Origin: Alphaproteobacteria bacterium | GTDB lineage: Bacteria; Pseudomonadota; Alphaproteobacteria; Caulobacterales; Maricaulaceae | NCBI GenBank assembly: GCA_030428405.1 | Contig: JAUIEH010000079.1 | Span: 1 to 9,355, forward strand | Reading direction: 5' to 3' | DNA: 9,355 nucleotides | Translations under genes and position numbers: made by a program | Shown here: positions 1-5,535 of the stretch, in pieces | How positions within the stretch are numbered: position 1 is the stretch's first letter | Layout of the letters: the number at the start of each line of letters is the position of its first letter | The notes under the pieces: model-generated | What the model saw: only the letters and a program-made list of their open reading frames with translations | Databases searched by the model: none | Told to the model about the DNA's origin: nothing

Positions 1-185
1 GCCAGATAGTCGGCGAGCGCGCGCGCGTCGTCGCGCCGTTTGAGGGCGGGACGGGCCGGGTCGAAGTCTATGGTTCGCAGTGGCGCGCCGTCATCGACGA
101 CACCGCCATTCCGCCATCGATCGGCGCCTTCGTTGAAGTCACCGCCGTGGAAGGCGCAACCGTGACCGTAAGACGGATCACTTAG
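1..185 (+). CDS. NfeD-family membrane protein, C-terminal OB-fold domain (5' end outside window)
   Basis: An open frame with no start in the window runs from base 3 to the TAG at 183-185 and gives 60 residues. They match the soluble C-terminal OB-like domain of NfeD proteins: a short beta-rich pattern with GGTGRVEVYGSQWRAV, then an acidic turn, IGAFVEVTAVEGATVTV, and a basic end. In the family this domain follows several membrane helices and sits next to a stomatin/SPFH partner; NfeD proteins are thought to help organise membrane microdomains or act with SPFH proteins. The membrane part and any partner gene lie before base 1. The gene ends 7 bases before the stop of the convergent AHSA1-type gene, and no hairpin with a T tail separates them. 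Family assignment rests on the domain pattern alone. Confidence 0.72.
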   Translation, partial: QIVGERARVVAPFEGGTGRVEVYGSQWRAVIDDTAIPPSIGAFVEVTAVEGATVTVRRIT

Positions 186-192
186 GCGGCGT

Positions 193-645
193 TCACGCAA
201 CCGGTTCGGCAAGCGCGCGCGCAAGGCAATCGAAAGACGACGTCCAGCCGTCTTCATGGTTGGCGCGCTGATCATCAGCGAGAAATTCTTCCTGCGTAAG
301 GATCAACCGCGCACCATCGCCGTCGGGTTCGATGTCGACCGTCACGACATACTCGTGACCGCGAGAGCCGTCCGGCTGGGTCCAGGCGAAGGTGAGCTTC
401 AGCCTTTGCGGCGGACTGACCTCCAGAAATACGCCGCTGACTTCCGGCGCCGGATCGCCTTCGCCGAGCATGACCGCGCGCCACGCGCCGCCGGGACGGA
501 CGTCGAGAACGCAGTCCTCGGCGATCGTCACGCCTTCAGGCCCGAACCAGCTCATGAAGATGCGCCGATCCGTCCACGCCTCGAATACGCGATCGACTGA
601 CGCGTCATAGCGGCGTTCCAGTCGCAATGCCGGAATCGAGGTCAT
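193..645 (-). CDS. AHSA1/START-like (SRPBCC) domain protein
   Basis: A 150-residue protein that fills the single-domain AHSA1-like branch of the SRPBCC (START/Bet v1) fold. Family marks are the N-terminal RRYDASVDRVFEAWTD, FMSWFGPEG at about 30-38, the RPGGAWR turn at about 50-56, the strand VSGVFLEVSPPQRLKLTFAW at about 69-88, and the C-terminal GWTSSFDCLARAL. The fold makes a hydrophobic ligand cavity; bacterial members are mostly uncharacterised and the ligand cannot be read from sequence. The start is firm: its ATG shares one base with the TGA of the ArsR gene (TGATG), and AAGGAG lies 7 bases upstream, inside the ArsR frame. Coupling to an ArsR repressor is a common arrangement for this family and suggests expression is released by a signal sensed by that repressor. 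No truncation is seen. Confidence 0.9.
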   Translation of the reverse strand: MTSIPALRLERRYDASVDRVFEAWTDRRIFMSWFGPEGVTIAEDCVLDVRPGGAWRAVMLGEGDPAPEVSGVFLEVSPPQRLKLTFAWTQPDGSRGHEYVVTVDIEPDGDGARLILTQEEFLADDQRANHEDGWTSSFDCLARALAEPVA

Positions 646-989
646 CAGACATCTCCTTGTTCAGTGGTCGGTTTTTTCAGCTCTGCGCCAAGCCGGTCGA
701 GCGCGCTCTCCCAGAAGATACGATGCTCGTCGACCCAGCGGGACGCATCTGCGAGCGCTTCAGGACGCACACGGAAGAAGCGCCATTGCGCCTCGATGCG
801 GCGCTCGATCAATCCAGCGTCTTCCAGCACTTTGAGGTGGCGCGAAATCGCCGGCTTCGACATGTCGAACGGCTCGGCCAAAACGCCGGCGGTCGTTTCG
901 CCGCGTTTGACCAGACGCTCGACAATGGCGCGACGGGTCGGATCGGAAAGGGCGGCGAAAACGCCATCGAGCGTGCTTGTCGTGGTCAT
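645..989 (-). CDS. ArsR-family winged-helix transcriptional repressor
   Basis: A 114-residue ArsR/SmtB-type winged helix-turn-helix protein. Visible marks are FAALSDPTRRAIVERL at about 11-26 and the recognition region FDMSKPAISRHLKVLEDAGL at 41-60, followed by the wing IERRIEAQWRFFRVRPEAL. There is no cysteine, so the metal-binding ELCVC type of ArsR site is absent. It belongs with the non-metal ArsR proteins that are co-transcribed with AHSA1-domain genes; its inducer is unknown. The ATG at 989-987 is the only sensible start because a TAA lies in frame two codons upstream. No purine-rich ribosome site precedes it. The gene probably represses its own two-gene operon through the AT-rich repeats overlapping its start; that is inference from family habit. 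Confidence 0.92.
   Translation of the reverse strand: MTTTSTLDGVFAALSDPTRRAIVERLVKRGETTAGVLAEPFDMSKPAISRHLKVLEDAGLIERRIEAQWRFFRVRPEALADASRWVDEHRIFWESALDRLGAELKKPTTEQGDV
653..658 (-). promoter_or_regulatory. Ribosome binding site of the AHSA1-type gene, inside arsR
   Basis: The minus strand reads AAGGAG here, seven bases before the ATG at 645-643 and within the last codons of the ArsR gene. Together with the TGATG overlap it indicates translational coupling and fixes the start of the downstream gene. Confidence 0.75.
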
Positions 990-1025
990 TAATTAGCATT
1001 CACATTAATTGCGTATTTGGTTAAA
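987..1025 (-). promoter_or_regulatory. AT-rich promoter/operator region of the arsR-AHSA1 operon
   Basis: This stretch is strikingly AT-rich against its GC-rich surroundings. CATTAATT occurs twice as a direct repeat (987-994 and 1003-1010). The same bases form an inverted repeat AATTA-N10-TAATT (991-1010). ArsR-type repressors usually bind imperfect inverted repeats overlapping their own promoter, so this is the likely operator; the first copy even includes the start codon. No confident -35/-10 pair could be placed. The repeats are seen directly; their function is inferred. Confidence 0.5.
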
Positions 1026-1056
1026 TAAAGAGCGAACGCCGTCGCGTCAAGGCGTT
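1021..1056 (-). terminator. Probable intrinsic terminator of rnhA
   Basis: On the minus strand, 12 bases past the rnhA stop, a perfect 6-base-pair stem (AACGCC/GGCGTT, 1051-1056 with 1035-1040) has a 10-base loop. A T-rich tail, CGCTCTTTATTTAA, follows at 1034-1021. It separates rnhA from the downstream ArsR operon on the same strand. The stem is short and the T tract is interrupted, so efficiency is uncertain. Confidence 0.5.
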
Positions 1057-1067
1057 TCAGCTTGAGT

Positions 1068-1526
1068 TCAGGAGGCGGCGCTTTCCGCGAGCCGGTCGGC
1101 CATGCCTTCGCGCGCAAGCTCATCGGCGCGCTCATTTCCGGGATCGCCGGAATGGCCTTTCACCCAGCGCCAGTCGATGTCGTGGCGAGCGGATTGTTCG
1201 TCGAGCATGCGCCAGAGGTCTTCATTCTTGACGGGCTTCTTGGCGGCGGTGCGCCAGCCATTCGCTTTCCAGCGCTCCAACCACTGCATCACCCCGTCGC
1301 GCACATAGACGCTGTCAGTGATCAATGTGACGGCGCAGCTCGTCTTGAGCGCAGCCAGCGCCTCTATGGCCGCTGTCAGTTCCATGCGGTTATTCGTGGT
1401 GTCGAGTTCGCCGCCCTTGAGCTCGCGGCATTGATCCCGCCACTCCAGAATTGCCCCCCAGCCCCCCGGTCCCGGATTGCCTGAACACGCGCCATCCGTG
1501 TGTATCGTGACTTGTTTTTTCGCCAT
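1068..1526 (-). CDS. rnhA: Ribonuclease HI
   Basis: RNase HI cleaves the RNA strand of RNA-DNA hybrids, removing R-loops and helping clear replication primers in the cytoplasm. From the ATG at 1526 the product is 152 residues, close to the 155 of E. coli RNase HI. All catalytic residues are present: D11 (TDGACSGNPGPGGW), E49 (TTNNRMEL), D71 (TDSVYV), H125 (VKGHSGDPGNERADEL) and D135. The basic handle region (WLERWKANGWRTAAKKPVKN) is also intact. An in-frame GTG at 1571 would add 15 residues, but they resemble nothing in the family and neither start has a clear ribosome site, so ATG 1526 is preferred on length. No dsRNA-binding or other extra domain is present. In many alphaproteobacteria rnhA follows ispH and thrB; here it stands alone, divergent from a two-gene membrane module. 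Confidence 0.96.
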   Translation of the reverse strand: MAKKQVTIHTDGACSGNPGPGGWGAILEWRDQCRELKGGELDTTNNRMELTAAIEALAALKTSCAVTLITDSVYVRDGVMQWLERWKANGWRTAAKKPVKNEDLWRMLDEQSARHDIDWRWVKGHSGDPGNERADELAREGMADRLAESAAS

Positions 1527-1677
1527 GGCCGCCAAGGGGCGTGCTTCGCGCGCTCGGGTCAAGCTTTGCACGCGTGAAGTCCGGGTTCGCTTTTGTTTCC
1601 TGACTTCGTCATGGTAAGCCAGAGACTAAGCGCGTCTGAAAGGCGCGAGCGGGATCGGACGGTTCGGAGGCGCTTTC
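1527..1677. promoter_or_regulatory. Divergent promoter region between rnhA and the two-gene membrane module
   Basis: About 150 bases separate the rnhA start (minus) from the membrane-protein start (plus), so both transcripts should begin here. An 8-base palindrome CACGCGTG lies at 1569-1576. A strong ribosome site, GGAGG at 1666-1670, lies 7 bases before the ATG at 1678 and fixes that start. No sigma-70-like -35/-10 pair stands out on either strand. Confidence 0.45.
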
Positions 1678-2781
1678 ATGAGCGAAACGGGCGGAGCAGG
1701 AGGGCGTTTCGGCTATTATGCCGAGCGGCCCAGTCCCGAATACGACAACGTCATTCTGCAGGCAGATTACGCAAAGCGGGCCTATCTCAGCTTTTACCGC
1801 TTTCGCCGGCTCGGCGGGGCGCGCCGTCCGAGCAAGCAGATCCAGCCGGGCGAGGCGATGCATCACGGCGTTCACTATGTGAGCGACCATCCGCCGGTGC
1901 GCATGTTCAATCTCTCCGTCATCGCGCTGCTGGTTTTGTTCGAGAGTGCGGCCAACGCTTATTTCTTCTCGCTGCAAAGCGAGATGGGTCTGGCGGGCGG
2001 CGTGTTTCAGGCGGGCGCGGTGTCACTTTCGAACGTCGCCGTCGCTTATTTCATCATCGGTTTTTGGGGCCTGCGCCACGCCTCGGCGCCCGTGCGTTAT
2101 CACTGGCCGAAAAAGCTCTGGGGCATCATCGCGCTGATTTTCGGCACATTGCTCGCGGTGATCATTTCGCTCAGCGCGGCGCATTATCGAAACCTGTTGG
2201 AGCTTGAAGCCGCTGAGCTCAGCCCGCCGACAGCCGACGCGACGCCGCTCTTTCCCTGGCTTCAAGGGTCGTGCGAGGCTTATCTGCAATCAGACGTTGC
2301 AGCGAGTTTCGCGGGCGCTGCGGCGAGCGCGGTGTGCCGACCGATGAGCCTGCACTCCCTGGACTCCATCGTGTTGTTCGCGCTCGGATTGGCGATCGCG
2401 GCGCTGGCGGCTTTCGAGGGCCGGCGCTCTGATGCAGCCTTCCCGGGCTTCAGCGACGCCGCCCGCATGATCGAGCGCGCGCGCGAAGATTTGCAGGACG
2501 CGCTCGAGGAATATTACGAGAGCTATGAAGCCATCGTTCAGCAGATAAAGGACGATCTCAAAGCTGACGGCGAGAACGGCCGCGAATTCACGCCTGCCGA
2601 TCGCGAGGCCCTGTTCCGCGCGCTCGATGAACGCGTTGAAGGCGTGCGTCGCTTGCTGAGCACGAGCAATCGGGAACTCTCCGATGAGTTCGGCGTATCT
2701 GAAGAAGTCGTTCGCGAAGTGTGCGGGGATTGCGCGCGTCCGGACGGCGTCGACGACGTGGAGACGGGTCAGCGCTCATGA
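1678..2781 (+). CDS. Uncharacterised four-helix membrane protein with cytosolic helical tail and CxxC motif
   Basis: I do not recognise a named family for this 367-residue protein. Hydrophobic segments lie at about 77-99, 113-131, 148-168 and 226-246. Basic stretches before helix 1 (RFRRLGGARRPSK), between helices 2 and 3 (LRHASAPVRYHWPKK) and after helix 4 (EGRR) predict both ends in the cytosol. The loop at about 169-226 would be periplasmic and holds two cysteines (C199, C220) that could form a disulfide. The tail (about 258-345) is charged and helical, possibly coiled coil (MIERAREDLQDALEEYYE), and ends in a CGDC motif (349-352). ATG 1678 is supported by GGAGG 7 bases upstream. The stop overlaps the ATG of the next gene (ATGA), so the two are surely co-translated. 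A scaffold or signal-relay role in the membrane is possible but not shown. Confidence 0.85.
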   Translation: MSETGGAGGRFGYYAERPSPEYDNVILQADYAKRAYLSFYRFRRLGGARRPSKQIQPGEAMHHGVHYVSDHPPVRMFNLSVIALLVLFESAANAYFFSLQSEMGLAGGVFQAGAVSLSNVAVAYFIIGFWGLRHASAPVRYHWPKKLWGIIALIFGTLLAVIISLSAAHYRNLLELEAAELSPPTADATPLFPWLQGSCEAYLQSDVAASFAGAAASAVCRPMSLHSLDSIVLFALGLAIAALAAFEGRRSDAAFPGFSDAARMIERAREDLQDALEEYYESYEAIVQQIKDDLKADGENGREFTPADREALFRALDERVEGVRRLLSTSNRELSDEFGVSEEVVREVCGDCARPDGVDDVETGQRS

Positions 2782-3578
2782 GACGCCAACGCCGCCTACG
2801 CCGCCAGGCGATGGTCAATTTCGCCGTGGTCATCGCCGTCCTGATCGGCGCGGGCTTTCTGTTCTATAATCTTAGTCAGACGCCGGACTATGACGAGCAG
2901 ACGCTGTGCGTGCTCGGCGAAGGCATTCCGCCGCACACGGCCGTTTTGCTGGATAAGACCGATAATTATTCGCGCCGTCAGGCCGATCGCATCGCCAGTC
3001 TCGTTCGCCGCACCTCCAACGATCTTGAAGTGGGCGAGCGCTTCACGCTGTTCGAACTCGACGAGCGCGGCCGCATGGACGAGGACGGCGCCTTTTCGAT
3101 GTGCAATCCCGGCCGCGGCGACCAGACCAATGCGCTCTACCGCAATCCGCGCATCGTTCAGGAGCGCTACGCTGAACAGTTCGAAGGTCCGCTCAACGAA
3201 ATCATGGACGGGCTGATCAGTCCCCGCGAAGCGCCGCGCAGCCCGGTCGTGGAAGCCATAGCGCGTCTGGCGCAGACAGAAGCGTTCGGGCCGGACGCGC
3301 CGGAGCGCCGCGTCGTCGTCATTTCAGACATGCTGCAGAATTCGGACACGTTCTCGATTTACGGCGGCGGCGGATCATTGCCGGCGAACATCGCCTCGCC
3401 CGTGGAGGTGGCCGAGGCGATCGAGCGCCAGTTCGGCCGGCGCTATCGCGGCGTAGAGGTCGAGGTCCGCCTGATCCCGCGCGAGCGCTATGAGGACCTG
3501 CAACGCGGCGCCTTGCGCGATTACTGGGAAACGCTCTTCAGCGAACTCGGCATGCCGATGACCTGGCGGGACCTTTAG
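2778..3578 (+). CDS. Membrane-anchored von Willebrand factor A-like protein, function unknown
   Basis: The 266-residue product starts with a very basic stretch (MRRQRRLRRQ) and one hydrophobic helix at about 12-31, predicting a cytosolic N-terminus and a periplasmic body. The body resembles a vWA/Rossmann-like fold: a first strand TAVLLDKTD (54-62) bearing a DxT start of a MIDAS metal site, SPVVEAI (155-161) as a possible MIDAS-like turn, and RRVVVISDMLQNSD (177-190) whose D184 fits the last MIDAS aspartate. The usual DxSxS is degenerate, so metal binding is uncertain. C44 and C109 (FSMCNPGRGD) could pair. The ATG at 2778 overlaps the upstream stop as ATGA; an earlier in-frame start at 2721 would run far back into the upstream gene and is not used. 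The domain reading comes from pattern, not a profile search. Partnership with the upstream membrane protein is very likely. Confidence 0.82.
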   Translation: MRRQRRLRRQAMVNFAVVIAVLIGAGFLFYNLSQTPDYDEQTLCVLGEGIPPHTAVLLDKTDNYSRRQADRIASLVRRTSNDLEVGERFTLFELDERGRMDEDGAFSMCNPGRGDQTNALYRNPRIVQERYAEQFEGPLNEIMDGLISPREAPRSPVVEAIARLAQTEAFGPDAPERRVVVISDMLQNSDTFSIYGGGGSLPANIASPVEVAEAIERQFGRRYRGVEVEVRLIPRERYEDLQRGALRDYWETLFSELGMPMTWRDL

Positions 3579-3588
3579 TCTCGCCGGC
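3562..3588 (+). terminator. Weak hairpin at the end of the vWA-like gene
   Basis: GGCGGGA (3565-3571) pairs with TCTCGCC (3579-3585) allowing one G-U pair, around a 7-base loop that contains the stop codon; two more pairs can extend the base. No T tract follows on either strand, so it is at best a Rho-assisted or bidirectional stop between convergent genes 29 bases apart. Confidence 0.2.
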
Positions 3589-3607
3589 CATCCGCGCTCG
3601 CATTTCA

Positions 3608-4291
3608 TCAGTCAGCGTCGTAATCTTCCGGCGGCTCGCAGGTCGACCGGTAGGAGTAGACCTCGCGCGAGTCGATGATGATCGCTGAGGTGTTGAGCAT
3701 GTTGCGGCCGATCAGCAGCGGATAGTTGAACCCCGAACGATCCGCCAGATTGACCTCGCCTTCGGCCCAGACGCCTGCGATGCAAAACTCCAGATGCACG
3801 ACGGGTCGGCGCATGGTGCCGCCGCCGCGCCGCTTCACCTCGACCCAGCGCACGATCTCACGCCGTAAAACGCGGCTGCGGCCGGACTCGTTGGTGATGC
3901 GGAAGACCACGTAATGCGCGTCCTCGTCGATTGCCTCGTCATCGTGATCGATGTCGTAGACGGCGTCTTCACCGGGCTCGACATCGGGCTCCTCGCCCTC
4001 GTCCTCTTCGGGTTCTGAAGCGACATCAGCGATTTCGAGGTCGTCGGCGATCTCTTCAGAGCCGTCCAGGATTTCGGCGTCGATCGAGGAGGTGCGCGCG
4101 CCGGAATCGAGTTTGGCGTCGAGCAGGAGGCCGACCGGCATCAGCCGGGCGTGCTCGAGCCAGCCGCGCACGTGATAGGGCTCTTCCGGCATGTCTTCGT
4201 CGGGATCATAGGGTTCGGGATCGGCGTGGGCGCCGCCGGCGATGCACAAGGCGAGCGCCATCGCTGCGAGAGGCCCGCAACGTTGAGCCAT
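3608..4291 (-). CDS. Secreted retropepsin-like aspartic protease domain protein (PF05618/RimK-associated type) with acidic insertion
   Basis: The 227-residue product begins with a signal peptide (hydrophobic PLAAMALALCIAGG, likely cut after AHA at 23). The mature part carries the signature of the family annotated as ATP-dependent zinc protease, which has a retropepsin-like fold: LDSGARTSSIDA at 61-72, with D62 the presumed catalytic aspartate; a central strand region RREIVRWVEVK; RRPVVHLEFCIAGVW at about 161-175; LADRSGFNYPLLIGRNML at 182-199; and IIIDSREVYSY near the end. Family members usually have only a short link after the first motif. Here residues about 79-125 are an acidic stretch, roughly half Asp and Glu, that may sit in a surface loop. 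The start is supported by GAGGA eight bases upstream. It is convergent with the vWA-like gene and downstream of ispH on the same strand, 130 bases away, so it may have its own promoter. Substrate and actual proteolysis are unknown. Confidence 0.82.
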   Translation of the reverse strand: MAQRCGPLAAMALALCIAGGAHADPEPYDPDEDMPEEPYHVRGWLEHARLMPVGLLLDAKLDSGARTSSIDAEILDGSEEIADDLEIADVASEPEEDEGEEPDVEPGEDAVYDIDHDDEAIDEDAHYVVFRITNESGRSRVLRREIVRWVEVKRRGGGTMRRPVVHLEFCIAGVWAEGEVNLADRSGFNYPLLIGRNMLNTSAIIIDSREVYSYRSTCEPPEDYDAD

Positions 4292-4325
4292 GGTTCAATT
4301 CCTCAGAAAGTGATTTTCCGTCCTG

Positions 4326-4341
4326 GCGCCGACATCGGCGC
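4326..4341. repeat. Perfect inverted repeat upstream of the protease-like gene
   Basis: GCGCCGA (4326-4332) and TCGGCGC (4335-4341) are exact complements two bases apart. The site lies 34 bases before the start of the gene at 4291, and a TTGACG -35-like hexamer sits upstream of it on the minus strand (4359-4354). No T tract follows, so it is not a typical ispH terminator. It could be an operator or chance in GC-rich DNA. Confidence 0.3.
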
Positions 4342-4421
4342 TGGCGGACTTCGCGTCAAGACGTCAGTCCCGTCTGCGGCGCGCGTTCGGGCGCGTTTTG
4401 CATGACGATTGCGTGATCGCT

Positions 4422-5375
4422 TCAGACTTCGGCAAGCACGCGCGGCAGGTTGAACACGACGCCCTCATCGGTGACGCGAATTTCTTCGACGCTGACGTCG
4501 AAGCGCAGGCGCGCCTCGTTGAGTAATTCGTCCATCAGGCTCTCAGGCGCGCTGGCCCCTGCTGTGAACCCGATCACGCCGCCGGCCGCGCTCACGGCGT
4601 CCCAGTCGACGTCGCGCGCGCTCTGGATAAGCTCAGCGCGCGCAGCGCCCGCCTTGAGCGCAACCTCGACCAGTCGCTTCGAGTTCGACGAATTCGGCGC
4701 GCCGATCACAAGCACGAGGCCGCAACGTCCCGCGATCGCTTTGGCGGCTTCCTGCCGGTTGGTCGTCGCATAGCAGATATCTTCCTTATGCGGCGCAGCG
4801 ATGGTGGGGAAGCGCGCGCGCAGTTCGGCGACGATTTCGGCGGTGTCGTCGACCGAGAGCGTGGTCTGAGTCACCAGCGCCAGCGCGTCAGGGTCTTTGG
4901 GCGAGAAGGCGCGCGCATCCTCGACCGTTTCGATCAGCGTGATGGCGCCGTCGGGCAGCTGGCCCATCGTGCCGATGACTTCGGGGTGTCCAGCGTGGCC
5001 GATCAGCACGACCTCGCGGCCTGCGCTATGCTGGCGCTCGGTCTCGACATGCACTTTGGAGACCAGCGGGCAGGTGGCGTCCACATAGATGAGATTGCGC
5101 CGCTGAGCTTCGCTCGGCACGGATTTGGGCACGCCATGCGCGCTGAACACGACAGGGCGGTCGTCGGGGCATTCGTCGAGTTCGTCGACGAACACGGCGC
5201 CCAGCGCCTTCAGCCGATCCACGACATGGCGATTATGGACGATCTCATGGCGCACATAGACGGGCGCGCCCCATTTCGCGAGCGCTTGTTCGACGATCTG
5301 AATGGCGCGGTCGACGCCGGCGCAAAAGCCGCGCGGGGCCGCGAGCAGGATTTTTAAAGGCGCGCGATCACTCAT
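4422..5375 (-). CDS. ispH: 4-hydroxy-3-methylbut-2-enyl diphosphate reductase
   Basis: IspH (LytB) is the last enzyme of the MEP pathway; it reduces HMBPP to IPP and DMAPP in the cytosol using a [4Fe-4S] cluster. From the ATG at 5375 the protein is 317 residues, against 316 in E. coli. The three cluster cysteines are C18 (APRGFCAGVDRAI), C102 (YVDATCPLVSKVH) and C201 (EDICYATTNRQ). Also intact are YVRHEIVHNRHVV, VFSAHGVPKSV, the catalytic glutamate in GHAGHPEVIGT (E132), TQTTLSVDDT, and the substrate-binding APNSSNSKRL. An in-frame GTG at 5426 would add 17 residues without family similarity, so ATG 5375 is preferred although no clear ribosome site is seen before either. It is divergent from the lipoprotein gene. 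thrB, which often follows ispH in alphaproteobacteria, is not here. Confidence 0.97.
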   Translation of the reverse strand: MSDRAPLKILLAAPRGFCAGVDRAIQIVEQALAKWGAPVYVRHEIVHNRHVVDRLKALGAVFVDELDECPDDRPVVFSAHGVPKSVPSEAQRRNLIYVDATCPLVSKVHVETERQHSAGREVVLIGHAGHPEVIGTMGQLPDGAITLIETVEDARAFSPKDPDALALVTQTTLSVDDTAEIVAELRARFPTIAAPHKEDICYATTNRQEAAKAIAGRCGLVLVIGAPNSSNSKRLVEVALKAGAARAELIQSARDVDWDAVSAAGGVIGFTAGASAPESLMDELLNEARLRFDVSVEEIRVTDEGVVFNLPRVLAEV

Positions 5376-5535
5376 GGCTTGAGATATAGGCGATGTGGCG
5401 GCGTGCGTCTCGCTTGTGCGCAACACGGCTCGCTGCGGCCAAGAGATTGCCCCCGGGCGCGGGCGGCGTTATCACGCCAACGACCTCGGCGGCGCGCGCA
5501 TGCGCCTTTCGCCGCCATCAATTCCGGGAGTGACG
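5376..5535. promoter_or_regulatory. Divergent promoter and leader region between ispH and the lipoprotein gene
   Basis: About 160 bases lie between the two divergent starts. A short AT-rich box (CTATAT on the minus strand, about 15 bases before the ispH ATG) is a possible -10 or leader element. Toward the lipoprotein gene a strong hairpin (5488-5516) and GGGAG, six bases before ATG 5536, are seen. No other gene fits here. Confidence 0.4.
5488..5516 (+). repeat. Hairpin in the lipoprotein mRNA leader
   Basis: GGCGGCG (5488-5494) pairs exactly with CGCCGCC (5510-5516). The loop contains a 10-base palindrome GCGCATGCGC (5496-5505) that can form a competing smaller stem. It ends 8 bases before the GGGAG ribosome site, so it could influence initiation, or mark an operator. 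It is not followed by T residues. Confidence 0.4.

Noticed and set aside
1527..1571. N-terminal extension of RNase HI from a GTG at 1571
   Set aside because: The 15 extra residues do not resemble the family and no ribosome site precedes the GTG; the ATG at 1526 gives the usual length.
1593..2207. A 204-residue plus-strand frame overlapping the start of the four-helix membrane protein
   Set aside because: It is arginine-rich without domain features; the overlapping frame from 1678 has the strong ribosome site, membrane helices and the ATGA link to the next gene.
4380..4399. Hairpin CGCGC/GCGCG followed by TTTT on the plus strand
   Set aside because: It looks like a plus-strand terminator, but no plus-strand gene ends nearby and the stem is simple CG alternation.
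3931..4416. A 161-residue plus-strand frame opposite the acidic insertion and the ispH/protease gap
   Set aside because: Its arginine-rich product is the complement of the Asp/Glu codons on the minus strand and it lacks a ribosome site or any known motif.
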